A DNA stretch of 64,000 bases, from NCBI GenBank assembly GCA_964529715.1, contig CAZGXI010000008.1:1-64000 (forward strand), written 5' to 3'. Below the pieces are notes generated by a model, which ran no database searches, had not been told where the DNA came from, and was given only the letters and a program-made list of their open reading frames with translations. Shown one piece after another: positions 45,681 to 54,040 of this stretch. This DNA is from CAZGXI01 sp964529715. GTDB lineage: Bacteria; Chloroflexota; Anaerolineae; Aggregatilineales; Ch27. Each line of letters begins with the position of its first letter. The first letter of the stretch is position 1. Position numbers and translations under genes: made by a program.

Positions 45681-46100
45681 TCACAAGTCGGCAGCATCGG
45701 TGAGCGCCGGAGGAACGGCGTCTCCATCCCCCGGCATGGCAGGCAGGTCCGGCATACTGGCCTCGATCTCCTCCGGGCTTTCGCCGCTTTCCAGACGACC
45801 TACCACCTCGTCGAATTCGTCCGGCAGCTCCTCGCCCACCTCGCGGCTCATCTTGCGCATCAGCCGTCCCAGCGCCGCCGGGTCCGATTCGTCCAGGTCG
45901 GCCAGGGCAGCGTCATCTTCCAGGGCAGAGAGCCGCGCTTCCTCCGAACGGGCAATCGCCACCCGCGAGATCAGGCGGGTGAGGTTCGCACCGCCGCAGC
46001 GCGGACAGGTGTGCGCGGCGGCGTCATAGGCGGCATAGGTTTTGTAGAACAGCGTCACTTTGCGATGACAGTCGTTGCAGCGATAGTCGTAGTACGGCAC
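45681..46100 (-). CDS. FmdB-family zinc ribbon protein
   Basis: 139 residues. The zinc ribbon is at the N-terminus: YYDYRCNDCHRKV with CxxC, then HTCPRCGGANLTRLISRV with the second CxxC. The rest is acidic and helical, with a 30-residue Ala/Leu/Asp stretch (LSALEDDAALADLDESDPAA). FmdB proteins are thought to be regulatory or RNA/DNA-binding accessories. It is slightly longer than the usual 80-110 residues. It diverges from the rhomboid gene. Confidence 0.9.
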   Translation of the reverse strand: MPYYDYRCNDCHRKVTLFYKTYAAYDAAAHTCPRCGGANLTRLISRVAIARSEEARLSALEDDAALADLDESDPAALGRLMRKMSREVGEELPDEFDEVVGRLESGESPEEIEASMPDLPAMPGDGDAVPPALTDAADL

Positions 46101-46207
46101 GGTGATCCCTCACGAAAACGCGCTATACTCCACTCACCCGGTCCAGGCAGATTGAATCCGCCACTGTAACCGATCAAATTATACCCTGCCCGGCGGAGAG
46201 ACTTGGT

Positions 46208-47047
46208 ATGCAAAACGAATATGACACCGACGCCCGCCCCGCCTCGCCGCCCCCGTCATCCCCTCCACAGCCTCGAATGCGGCTGGCCCTGCCGAACAAC
46301 CCGCCAACCGTTACCTATCTGTTGCTGGGGTTGATCGTCCTGGTCTACCTGGCCGGGCAGATCATCCCGGTCCAGCCGGGAACGGTGGTGAAAGGCATCC
46401 GCGTGCGCGGCGGCGAGGAACTGCTGTTCGTCTACGGGGCCAAGATCACCGAGTTCATCGTGCGGGACGGCGAGGTCTACCGCCTGCTGACGATGATCTT
46501 CCTGCACGGCGGGCTGGTGCACCTGTTTTTCAACGGCATGGCGCTTTATAGCATCGGCCAGCAGGTCGAGCGCATCTTCGGGCATGTCCGCTTCCTGATC
46601 ATCTACTTCCTCGGCGGGCTGACCGCCTCGGTCGTGAGCGTGGTGCTTAACCCCAACGCCTGGAGCGTGGGGGCCAGTGGCGCGCTGTTCGCCATTTTCG
46701 GCGCCGAAATGGTGATGCTCTACCGCAACCGGGCGCTGTTCGGCGTGGCCGGGCGCGCTCAACTGAACAATTTGGTCATGTGGCTGGCGCTGAACGTGCT
46801 CATCGGGCTGTCCAGCCCCTACATCGACAACTGGGCGCACATCGGGGGCTTTGTCGCCGGGGTGGCGCTGGCCTGGTTGATCACGCCACAATTCGCCGCG
46901 CCGACCATCATCCAGCCAGAGGATATGGCGCAGGGGGTTGTCCCTCTGGCCGACGAGAACCCCTCACACCGCTGGATGCTCGTCCCCTTCCTGTGGGCCG
47001 CCGGGCTGGTCCTGGTAGTGGGGTTGCTGATGCTGGGACGAGGGTAA
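46208..47047 (+). CDS. rhomboid intramembrane serine protease
   Basis: 279 residues with about six to seven helices. The catalytic dyad is S157 (GASG: WSVGASGALFAIFG) and H211 (NWAHIGGFVAG). The HLFFN segment (HGGLVHLFFNGMALYS) and the FGHVRFLIIY stretch are also conserved. Rhomboids cleave transmembrane segments of other membrane proteins. The N-terminal 30 residues are Pro/Ser-rich and probably cytoplasmic. Substrates are unknown; the TIR protein, rich in SH3 domains and linkers, lies 1 kb away, but nothing shows that they interact. Confidence 0.95.
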   Translation: MQNEYDTDARPASPPPSSPPQPRMRLALPNNPPTVTYLLLGLIVLVYLAGQIIPVQPGTVVKGIRVRGGEELLFVYGAKITEFIVRDGEVYRLLTMIFLHGGLVHLFFNGMALYSIGQQVERIFGHVRFLIIYFLGGLTASVVSVVLNPNAWSVGASGALFAIFGAEMVMLYRNRALFGVAGRAQLNNLVMWLALNVLIGLSSPYIDNWAHIGGFVAGVALAWLITPQFAAPTIIQPEDMAQGVVPLADENPSHRWMLVPFLWAAGLVLVVGLLMLGRG

Positions 47048-47107
47048 TCTGCGCCTAGCGCAGTGAGACAGGTTTCGCTGCCGCCCGTTCAGCCGGAGGT
47101 TCACAAC

Positions 47108-48094
47108 ATGCCCATTCGCCCGTTCTGCCTGCCCGACGACCTGCGCGTGGCCGTTGAACTGATCCCGCTAGCCTTCCACTACCCCGAAAATGACACCTGG
47201 AGCATCCAGACGGACGAGGCGCAGAACTTCGTCGATTCAATGAACAGCCTGCGGCGGCTGTGGCCGCTGATCCGGGTGCTTCAGGTGTTTTCCCCGCCGC
47301 TGGGCGACGTAATGCGCGGCTATCTATGGGAAGAGGACGGGCGACCAGTCGGGCTGGTGAACACCGGGCGAGAAGGCGCGACCGCCACCTGGTGGATCGG
47401 TAACGTGGCCGTACTGCCGGAGTACCGGCGGCGGAGCATTGCGCGACGGCTGGTTGAGGCGTGCGTCGAACTCGTGCGGGCGCGCGGCGGGCAGATCATC
47501 ACGCTAGACGTGGTGGCGGGCAACACCCCGGCCTATGCACTGTATGCGAACCTGGGCTTCGAGACGTATTCGGGCCGTGTGGAACTGGATTACGACGCTC
47601 CCCCGCCCCCAGACTGTCCCCTGCCTCCCGGCCATACCATCGAAGCCTACGATCCCTTCGACTGGCGCAAGCGCCACGATCTGATGCAGCGCATCACGCC
47701 GGAGACCGTGCAGCAGTTCGAGCCGGTGGAAGAGGGACGCTTCCGCCAGCCGGGATTCCTGCGGTTGTTCACGCCGCTGTTCCGGGCAGTAACGGGCACT
47801 CAGAACCGCAACCTGCTCGTCCGAACCGCTGGCGGAGCGACCGCCGCCATTGCGCGCTACACTGCCCGGACGCGCGCGGGCGGCATGAACAGCCTGAGCC
47901 TTACCCTCGACCCGGCACATGCGGCCCTGGCCCCGGCACTGGTGGCGCGCTTCACACGAGATGTGCTGGCGCTCGGTCCAGGGCGGCGGATCGAGTTTGT
48001 CGCGCCGATCTGGCAGGAAGCCGTGATCGCGGCGGCAGAGGCGGCAGGCTACACCCGCCGCTATGCCACGCACAGCATGGGGCTGAAGATGTAG
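47108..48094 (+). CDS. GNAT acetyltransferase
   Basis: 328 residues from ATG 47108 (GGAGG eight bases upstream; the frame is open to 47063). The first half is a GNAT domain: WWIGNVAVLPEYRRRSIARR contains the acetyl-CoA loop (R-R-x-S-I-A), followed by LVEACVELVRARGGQIITLD. The second half (about 175-328) looks like a degenerate second GNAT copy (GRRIEFVAPIWQEAVIAAAE, GYTRRYATHSMGLKM). The acceptor is unknown. The stop is 9 nt from the stop of the TIR gene on the other strand. Confidence 0.85.
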   Translation: MPIRPFCLPDDLRVAVELIPLAFHYPENDTWSIQTDEAQNFVDSMNSLRRLWPLIRVLQVFSPPLGDVMRGYLWEEDGRPVGLVNTGREGATATWWIGNVAVLPEYRRRSIARRLVEACVELVRARGGQIITLDVVAGNTPAYALYANLGFETYSGRVELDYDAPPPPDCPLPPGHTIEAYDPFDWRKRHDLMQRITPETVQQFEPVEEGRFRQPGFLRLFTPLFRAVTGTQNRNLLVRTAGGATAAIARYTARTRAGGMNSLSLTLDPAHAALAPALVARFTRDVLALGPGRRIEFVAPIWQEAVIAAAEAAGYTRRYATHSMGLKM

Positions 48095-48103
48095 CAGCCC
48101 GGC

Positions 48104-51100
48104 CTAGCCGCCCTCAGCGTCGGTGAGCGCCACACGGAAGCCCACCGATGAACTGGCCATGTGCGGCAAGGCGAAGTAACGCAAGAACACGAAGCCGTTG
48201 TGTGCGTAACTGCGACTCGCCAGTTCGTCCCAGTTCGCCCCACGCCTGACCCGGTACTCGCCGCTGGTCGGGCCGGTCGGGTCAAAACACACGTCCGGCA
48301 GCGTGGCATAGGCATTCTCGGCGTAATAGTCGTTCACCCACTCGCGCACGTTGCCTGCCATGTCCAGGGCGCCGACCCACGATACGTCTCTCGGACGCGA
48401 CCCGACCAGCGCCGCCGCGCCTTCGCAGTTCCACACATTCGCCAATTGGCAGAACGTGGAATCGTTGGGGGCCTCATTGCCCCAGGGATAATAGAAATCC
48501 TGAGGCCCACGCGCCGCGTATTCCCACTCCGCTTCGGTCGGCAGACGCATCCGCAGCCAGCGCGCATAAGCGTCAGCCTGCTCCCAGGTCACCTGGACAA
48601 CCGGGCGATTGGCGTAAACCGGGTCTTCGAGTTGCCAGGCCAAGCCGTTGCGCGTGCAGGCCCCGGCCTGGACGCACGTCCTGTATTGGGCGTTCGTCAC
48701 TTCCGTCTGCCCGATCCAGAAGGCAGACAGGCACACCGTATGCTCGTGGCTGGCTACATCCCCACCCCAGATGCTGTTGCCCATCACGAAGCAGCCGGCA
48801 GGAACACGCACCATGGGCATCCCCAAAATCTCGTGAACCTGCGGCGTCCAGACGTCGTTGCGCGTCCCGGCAGGGATAGCAGTCGGGAAAGGGACCGGTG
48901 TCGCCGTGAAAGTCGCGGTCGGCAGCGGGGTATGGCTCGGAGTCGGCGTGGGCGTGCGCGACGGCTCCACCGTTGGCGGCGGCAGGGTATCAGTCGGCGG
49001 CAGGGCGATTTGAATCGGCTGCTCCGTTGGAGTCGGCGGTACAGGCACGACCGCCACAGGCGGCAGCATGAACGTCAGCAGCGAGACTGAAGCAGGCCGC
49101 CAGGCCGGGAACTCGTCCCTCGCGGCGCCGCTGGTCAGGCGGCGCAAGTTCGAGCCATCGGCGTTGACCACATAAATATCAAAGTCGCCATCCTGCGTGG
49201 CGAACGCGATCTGCGTTCCGTCCGGCGACCACGCCGGGGCGACCTCCCGCTCGCGGCGGTTCGCCACATTAATCGTGCCGGAGCCATTAGCATTCATCAC
49301 GTACACGTCGTAATCGCCGTCGCGGTCGGAGGCGAACGCGATGCGCGTGCCGTCCGGCGACCACGCCGGGTAGCTGTCGTTGACCCTGCTGTTGTTGGTC
49401 AACTGCACCAGATCGCCTCCCAGCGCGCTGACGGTATAAATCTCAAAGTCGCCGTCGCGGTTGGAGGCGAACGCGATCCGCTGACCGTCCGGCGACCACG
49501 TCGGGAACTGCTCGGTATAATGATCGCCGGTCAGCGCATATGGGTCCCCGCCGTCGGCATTCATGACGTAAACCTTGGTGTAGTTGCCATTGGTGCCGAA
49601 GTACGAGTAGAACGCCAGCCGCCGCCCGTCCGGCGACCAGACCGGGTCGAAGTCCGCCGACACGCCGTTAGTGGTGATCATTGTCACCGCCGATAGGGCG
49701 CTGCCATCTTCAGATACCTGGGCCACGTAGATTTCCACTACGCCGCTCCGGTCCGACGTGAACGCCAGCCGCCGCCCATCTGGCGACCACGCGGGGTAGC
49801 GGTCCGCGTTGCTGTCAGTCGTCAGGCGGCGGACGTTCTGCCCGCTGGCATCCATCACGTACAGTTCCGGCACACTGAACTCGCGGTTCGAGAAGAAGGC
49901 GATCTGCCCGTACCCACCGCCTGCGCGCGTGGGAGTGGGAGTCAGCGTGTCGGTGGGGGTAAGCGTCGCCGTGTCGGTGGGCGTCGGCGTGGGCGTCGCA
50001 GTGTCCGAGGGCGTCGGCGTGGGGGTATCCGTCGGCGTGGGCGTTGCGGTGTCCGAGGGCGTCGGCGTGGGCGTTGCCGTGTCGGTGGGCGTCGGCGTGG
50101 GCGTTGCCGTGTCGGTGGGCGTCGGCGTGGGCGTTGCCGTGTCGGTGGGCGTCGGCGTAGGGGTATCGGTCGGCGTGGGCGTTGCGGTGTCTGAGGGCGT
50201 CGGCGTGGGGGTATCCGTCGGTGTAAAGGTCGCCGTCGGCGTATTGGTCGGCGTGCTCGTTGGCGTGGCCGTCAACGTCACGTCGGGGATCATCGCCAGA
50301 TCGCCGAAAACCGCCGCGTTGCCACGCGGGTCTATCCAACCGCGCAGGCCACCTTCCAGGAGGACAAGATACCAGCCATCTGGACCGATGCCCAGGATCG
50401 TCGCCGGCTCGTCCGGCATCAGAAAGGTAAACACTGGATAGTCGTATCCGGGTCCCCGGCGGACGGAGATGCTGGAACGTGGAGCCACGACGATGGGCGT
50501 GGCCGGGGTGGGTGTGCGTGTTATGGTCGGGGTACTGCTCGGCGTCGGTGTGGGCGTGTCCGACGGTGTGTCGGTCGCGGTCGCGGTCGGCGTGGACGTC
50601 GCAGTCGGGGTGCGCGTCGGCGTGGCAGAGGGCGTCTGGGTCAGCGTGGGGGTATCGGTCGGCGGAGGCGCAACCGACAGGAGACCGAGGTCCCCGTAGA
50701 AGTGCAAACCGACCGTCGAACCCTGCACCCAGCCTTCATGTCCGTCCGGGAGAAGCACCTGATACCACTGGCCGCTTTCGTCGATGTGGAGCACGATCAG
50801 CGAGCGATCCGACGGCAGACCTCCAATGAACGGATATTGCACACCGGGGCCGATTCGCGCCTGTACGCCTGTCCATTCCGGCACGACAACAGGCGTCGCC
50901 GGGGTCGGCGTCTTGGTGTCCTGAAGCACAACAGCGGTCGGCGGAGGCGCAACCGCTGGGAGGCCGAGTCTGTAGATGACAGCCAGCAGCGCGATCAACA
51001 CCAGCACCGCGCCGATCAACACGCCGCCGGCCCGGCCCTTCGCCCGGCGCAACAGGCGCGCGCGGAATGGCAGCGTGATCGCCCCGGCGATGCCCGGTAC

Positions 51101-51523
51101 CGCATGGATCATGTCTGCCAGCTTATCAATCGTCTGGCTGATAAACTGGTTCTGGACGTCCAGAATCGGCACACCCTGATGATCCATCAGTGCCCGGATG
51201 TGCTCGGTCGGTGGCTCTGGAGGAGGACTCAGGTGGGTAAAACTCTCCTGCAGCACTGGGATCATCGGCTTGCCCAGGCTGTGCGCGTGCTCGACCTCGC
51301 GCCGCACCCACGCGGACTCGAAGGTCTTGTCCGCCACCAGGCAGATAAACACGTCGTGTTCTTCAATGGCCCTGAGCAGACGGTCGGGGAACAGGCCGGG
51401 GCTGCCGTCATCCTGGCGGACATCCACGTAAGTCTTGATGCCGCGAGCTTCCAGTTCCCGGCCCAAGAGATAGGCCAGCATGGCGCTGGTGGTACGCCGA
51501 TAGCTAATAAACGCGCTGGGCAT
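48104..51523 (-). CDS. transmembrane TIR protein with SH3, TolB-propeller and FGE-fold ectodomain
   Basis: 1139 residues from ATG 51523 (GGGGGAG upstream; the frame opens 30 codons earlier). The TIR domain spans about 1-140: PSAFISYRRTTSAMLAYLLG, then ESAWVRREVEHAHSLGKPMI, with E76 where NAD-cleaving TIRs have their catalytic Glu. A basic patch and one membrane helix follow (about 166-184). Outside lie SH3 1 (about 205-280), a Thr/Pro linker, SH3 2 (345-410), a longer Thr/Pro linker of near-perfect 10-residue repeats, five or six PD40/TolB blades (about 560-845, with WSPDG repeats) and an FGE-sulfatase fold (about 891-1139, LPTEAEWEYAARG, DMAGNVREWV). The last lacks the paired active-site cysteines of true FGE. 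Its natural role is unproven; a surface sensor driving an internal NADase-like TIR is the obvious model. Confidence 0.85.
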   Translation of the reverse strand: MPSAFISYRRTTSAMLAYLLGRELEARGIKTYVDVRQDDGSPGLFPDRLLRAIEEHDVFICLVADKTFESAWVRREVEHAHSLGKPMIPVLQESFTHLSPPPEPPTEHIRALMDHQGVPILDVQNQFISQTIDKLADMIHAVPGIAGAITLPFRARLLRRAKGRAGGVLIGAVLVLIALLAVIYRLGLPAVAPPPTAVVLQDTKTPTPATPVVVPEWTGVQARIGPGVQYPFIGGLPSDRSLIVLHIDESGQWYQVLLPDGHEGWVQGSTVGLHFYGDLGLLSVAPPPTDTPTLTQTPSATPTRTPTATSTPTATATDTPSDTPTPTPSSTPTITRTPTPATPIVVAPRSSISVRRGPGYDYPVFTFLMPDEPATILGIGPDGWYLVLLEGGLRGWIDPRGNAAVFGDLAMIPDVTLTATPTSTPTNTPTATFTPTDTPTPTPSDTATPTPTDTPTPTPTDTATPTPTPTDTATPTPTPTDTATPTPTPSDTATPTPTDTPTPTPSDTATPTPTPTDTATLTPTDTLTPTPTRAGGGYGQIAFFSNREFSVPELYVMDASGQNVRRLTTDSNADRYPAWSPDGRRLAFTSDRSGVVEIYVAQVSEDGSALSAVTMITTNGVSADFDPVWSPDGRRLAFYSYFGTNGNYTKVYVMNADGGDPYALTGDHYTEQFPTWSPDGQRIAFASNRDGDFEIYTVSALGGDLVQLTNNSRVNDSYPAWSPDGTRIAFASDRDGDYDVYVMNANGSGTINVANRREREVAPAWSPDGTQIAFATQDGDFDIYVVNADGSNLRRLTSGAARDEFPAWRPASVSLLTFMLPPVAVVPVPPTPTEQPIQIALPPTDTLPPPTVEPSRTPTPTPSHTPLPTATFTATPVPFPTAIPAGTRNDVWTPQVHEILGMPMVRVPAGCFVMGNSIWGGDVASHEHTVCLSAFWIGQTEVTNAQYRTCVQAGACTRNGLAWQLEDPVYANRPVVQVTWEQADAYARWLRMRLPTEAEWEYAARGPQDFYYPWGNEAPNDSTFCQLANVWNCEGAAALVGSRPRDVSWVGALDMAGNVREWVNDYYAENAYATLPDVCFDPTGPTSGEYRVRRGANWDELASRSYAHNGFVFLRYFALPHMASSSVGFRVALTDAEGG
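49920..50275 (-). repeat. in-frame Thr-Pro repeat tract within the TIR gene
   Basis: Three or more near-identical 30-nt units encode TPTPTDTATP. The clearest run is 50083-50160, and related, more degenerate units spread over 49920-50275. A second, less regular tract is at 50500-50665. On the opposite strand they produce a spurious Val/Gly open frame. Unit number is likely to vary between strains, lengthening or shortening the outside stalk. Confidence 0.8.
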
Positions 51524-51580
51524 GCCTCTCCCCCTATGGGCATCGCCAGTATGAAGTATAGCAGAAATAATCCATTGCGC

Positions 51581-51610
51581 AAAACAAGCGGCGGACTCAT
51601 CGTCCGCCGC
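51581..51610 (-). terminator. terminator of dnaA
   Basis: On the minus strand GCGGCGGAC, a 5-nt loop and GTCCGCCGC form a 9-bp stem followed by TTGTTTTGC. It lies 55 nt past the dnaA stop and before the TIR gene start, so the two are probably separate transcripts. Confidence 0.65.
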
Positions 51611-51664
51611 CACAACATCTATGCTTCCGCTGCAATGCTTCGCCGCCTGCCGCTGCGCTGCGCC

Positions 51665-53035
51665 CTACCCCTCGTCGTCCTCGAACAGCTTCAGGCGAAG
51701 CTGCTTGATCTCCTGGCGCAGCAGTTCATCCACCTCCATCTGCTCGGCGATCTTGGTGAGGCCGTGCAGGATGGTGGTGTGGTCGCGCCCGCCCAACGCC
51801 GCGCCGATCTGCGGCAATGAGGCTTCCGTCGCCTCGCGGGCCAGGAACATGGCCTGCTGGCGGGCCAGCGCGATCTTCTTGGTGCGGCGCGGCCCGGTCA
51901 GGTCTTCCAACGACAGGTGGTGAAAGGCCGCCGTCGTCTCCAACACGGCGTCCAGCGAGTGCGTGCGACGCGGCGCGCGCAGGTCACGCAGCACCCGCCG
52001 GACCAGGTCCAGCGAAAGCGGCTGGTGCGTCAGGTGCGACTGGGCCACCACCTGCGTCAGCGCGCCTTCCAGTTCGCGGATATTGCCGCGCACCTCATTG
52101 GCAATCACTTGGGCCACATCCTGCGGCAGGCACATCCGCTGCTGCTCGGCCTTCGTCCCCAGGATCGCCACGCGCATCTCCAGATCGGGCGGCTGAATGT
52201 CCACGATCAGCCCGCCCTCGAAGCGCGAACGCAGCCGCTCCTCCAGCGTCGCCATCGCACGCGGGCGGCGGTCACTGACGAGAACAATCTGGCGGCCCAC
52301 GCCGTGCAGCGCGTTGAAGGTGTGAAAGAACTCCTCCTGCGTGCTGTCCTTCCCGGCGATGAACTGGATGTCGTCCACCAGCAGCACGTCCGCCGAGCGG
52401 TAGCGGCTGCGGAAATCCGGCGTGCTCTGGTTGCGGATGGCGTCGATCAGGTCGTTGGTGAATTGCTCGGCGGTCACATAGACCACGTTCAGCCCATTTT
52501 GCAGGCAGGCATGGCCGATGGCGTGCAGCAGGTGCGTTTTGCCCAGCCCTACATCGCCGTAGATAAACAGCGGGTTGTATGCGCCGCCGGGGTTATCGGC
52601 CACCGCACGCGCGGCGGCGTGGGCCAGTTGATTGCTGCCGCCCACCACGAAGGTGGCAAAAACATAACGCGGGTTCAGACCACAGCGATCTGAGGCAGCA
52701 GCCCCAGACGCAGGCAGCGCATCTTCGGCTTCATCTTCCCACAGCGGGCCGAGGTCCGGCCCCGGCTGTGGCTCCAGTGGATCGTAGACCAGGAAGCGCA
52801 CCTCTACCGAACGACCAAATACATCGGCCAGCGTGCGCCGGATCGAGCGGTAGAGGCGCTGTTCCAGCCAGTCCTTAACGTAAGCATTGCGCACGCTGAT
52901 GACGAACGTGCCGTCCTCATACGCCAGGTAGTCCGCCCCTTTCACCCAGGTGTCAAAGGTGGCGCGGTCGAGTTGGAGTTCCAACTGGCCGAGCGCCGCC
53001 TGCCAGGCATCCTGGGCGCTCATGGACACGGTCAT
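51665..53035 (-). CDS. dnaA: chromosomal replication initiator DnaA
   Basis: 456 residues from ATG 53035 (CAGGAGG upstream; a second Met at 53023 is possible). Domain I (about 1-90, AWQAALGQLELQLDRATFDT) and a short linker precede the AAA+ domain. It has Walker A GDVGLGKTHLL (160-170), Walker B VLLVDDIQFIAGKD, and the DnaA box-binding domain IV with GGRDHTTILHGLTKI. It initiates replication at oriC. The usual neighbours dnaN, recF and rpmH are not within reach in this window. Confidence 0.97.
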   Translation of the reverse strand: MTVSMSAQDAWQAALGQLELQLDRATFDTWVKGADYLAYEDGTFVISVRNAYVKDWLEQRLYRSIRRTLADVFGRSVEVRFLVYDPLEPQPGPDLGPLWEDEAEDALPASGAAASDRCGLNPRYVFATFVVGGSNQLAHAAARAVADNPGGAYNPLFIYGDVGLGKTHLLHAIGHACLQNGLNVVYVTAEQFTNDLIDAIRNQSTPDFRSRYRSADVLLVDDIQFIAGKDSTQEEFFHTFNALHGVGRQIVLVSDRRPRAMATLEERLRSRFEGGLIVDIQPPDLEMRVAILGTKAEQQRMCLPQDVAQVIANEVRGNIRELEGALTQVVAQSHLTHQPLSLDLVRRVLRDLRAPRRTHSLDAVLETTAAFHHLSLEDLTGPRRTKKIALARQQAMFLAREATEASLPQIGAALGGRDHTTILHGLTKIAEQMEVDELLRQEIKQLRLKLFEDDEG

Positions 53036-53195
53036 GCGTGGCCTCCTGCGAACAAGTTCTCTCCTCCACAATGGCGCACCAAGCCAACCGACGGACCGTT
53101 GGCCGCGCTTGATGTTCGACTGAGCTGCAGACGGGTTATCGAATTGGGGACGCCAGGGGCAAAACCATGCATCCCGACTGTGATTGGTGTCCTCA

Positions 53196-53445
53196 TTGTA
53201 GCAAAAAGCCGCCGGGGACTCAACGTCGGGGCCGCGCCGAACCTTAAAGAGTTCGGGGTTTTAAGATTCCACCGGGCAGGACACAAGTCCTGTGGCAACA
53301 AAAGACTGTCAGCGTGCAGCAGCGAATCGAGTCAGTGGGGCGTTAGCGCCCACAGAGCGGGATACAAACGTCACCAGGTAGCACCCCTGGGGGCAGTGCC
53401 GTCGGATCGCCCACCACGCCGCGCCGAATGTTAAAAAATTGCACG
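53196..53445. repeat. palindrome-rich repeat region, possibly a decayed relative of the mobile repeat
   Basis: It has CCGGGGACTCAACGTCGGGG near the left, AGGACACAAGTCCT and GGGCGTTAGCGCCC as hairpins, ACCCCTGGGGGCAG further on, and TTAAAAAATTGCAC at the right. The end resembles the right end of copy B (AAAACTTGCACAT). The string GCCGCGCCGAA occurs twice (53231-53241 and 53419-53429). No target-site duplication was found, so membership of the mobile family is uncertain. Confidence 0.4.
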
Positions 53446-53588
53446 GCCTAGCCTTCCCGCTTTGTACCACCCTTTTCCTGTAAATGAGCAAACGCATTAT
53501 CGCCTATAATTACAATTTTTATCTATAACAAGCAGAATCGTATAGGCTTGGGATGTTTGTCATGGTCTACACCGGGCCGTTTGTCACA

Positions 53589-53616
53589 TTGTTCACAAGG
53601 GGAATTCCACTACAAT
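53589..53616 (+). promoter_or_regulatory. possible spoVS promoter
   Basis: TTGTTC (53589-53594), a 16-nt spacer and TACAAT (53611-53616, 5 of 6). It overlaps one of the two DnaA-box-like nonamers, so DnaA could affect it. A start near 53623 leaves a leader of about 54 nt. Confidence 0.4.
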
Positions 53617-53676
53617 CAAAATGTGTTGTGCTATTTCTTAACACCGCAGTCCGTTCATGATCCTGAGGAAACCCCC

Positions 53677-53994
53677 ATGCAGACTCCAACATCGTCTCTT
53701 TCGCCCACGCCCATCCAGGCCGAACACCCTCACGTCGATATCATCAAGGTTTCCGCCCGCTCCCGTTCGACTGCCGTCGCCGGGGCGATTGCCGGGGTAG
53801 TGCGTGAACACCAGCGCGCCGAGGTCCAGGCGATTGGCGCCGGGGCGGTCAATCAGGCTGTCAAGGCGATGGCGATTGCGCGTGGCTACCTCGCCGAGGA
53901 CGGCATTGATGTTGTTTTCGTGCCGTTTTTTACCGAAACAGATATTGACGGCCAGGAGCGCACCGCGCTCCGCATGGTCGTCGAACCGCGCTGA
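53677..53994 (+). CDS. spoVS: stage V sporulation protein S
   Basis: 105 residues from ATG 53677 with GAGGAA eight bases upstream; the open frame further up is not coding-like. The last 85 residues match SpoVS closely (IIKVSARSRSTAVAGAIAGV, AIGAGAVNQAVKAMAIARGY). SpoVS is an Alba-like fold, possibly nucleic-acid-binding, found in spore formers and in non-sporulating Deinococcus-Thermus and Chloroflexota. The N-terminal 20 residues are a Ser/Thr/Pro tail specific to this version. Confidence 0.95.
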   Translation: MQTPTSSLSPTPIQAEHPHVDIIKVSARSRSTAVAGAIAGVVREHQRAEVQAIGAGAVNQAVKAMAIARGYLAEDGIDVVFVPFFTETDIDGQERTALRMVVEPR

Positions 53995-54040
53995 TCAGGC
54001 CGCCCCCGCGTCCTGATCGGCTCTTCCAACCGCCTGCGCG

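Larger units (their letters stand above)
53036..53676. other. 641-bp intergenic region between dnaA and spoVS
   Basis: No gene is visible. The left half holds degenerate palindromes (see 53196-53445). The right half has an A/T-rich stretch (53500-53540, with TATAAT and TACAAT) and two head-to-tail nonamers TTTGTCACA (53580-53588) and TTGTTCACA (53589-53597). Each differs at one position from the general DnaA box TTWTNCACA. This could be part of an origin or of dnaA control; with only two near-boxes I rate it low. Confidence 0.4.

Noticed and set aside
50083..50160. Regular 30-nt repeats as a possible CRISPR array
   Set aside because: Units are directly adjacent with no spacers, in frame, inside a coding sequence.
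49809..50441. A 210-codon plus-strand frame of Val-Gly-Val repeats
   Set aside because: It is the complement of the Thr-Pro repeat tract in the TIR gene.
53036..53676. A confident oriC call
   Set aside because: Only two degenerate DnaA boxes and no dnaN or rpmH context; kept as a low-rated finding only.
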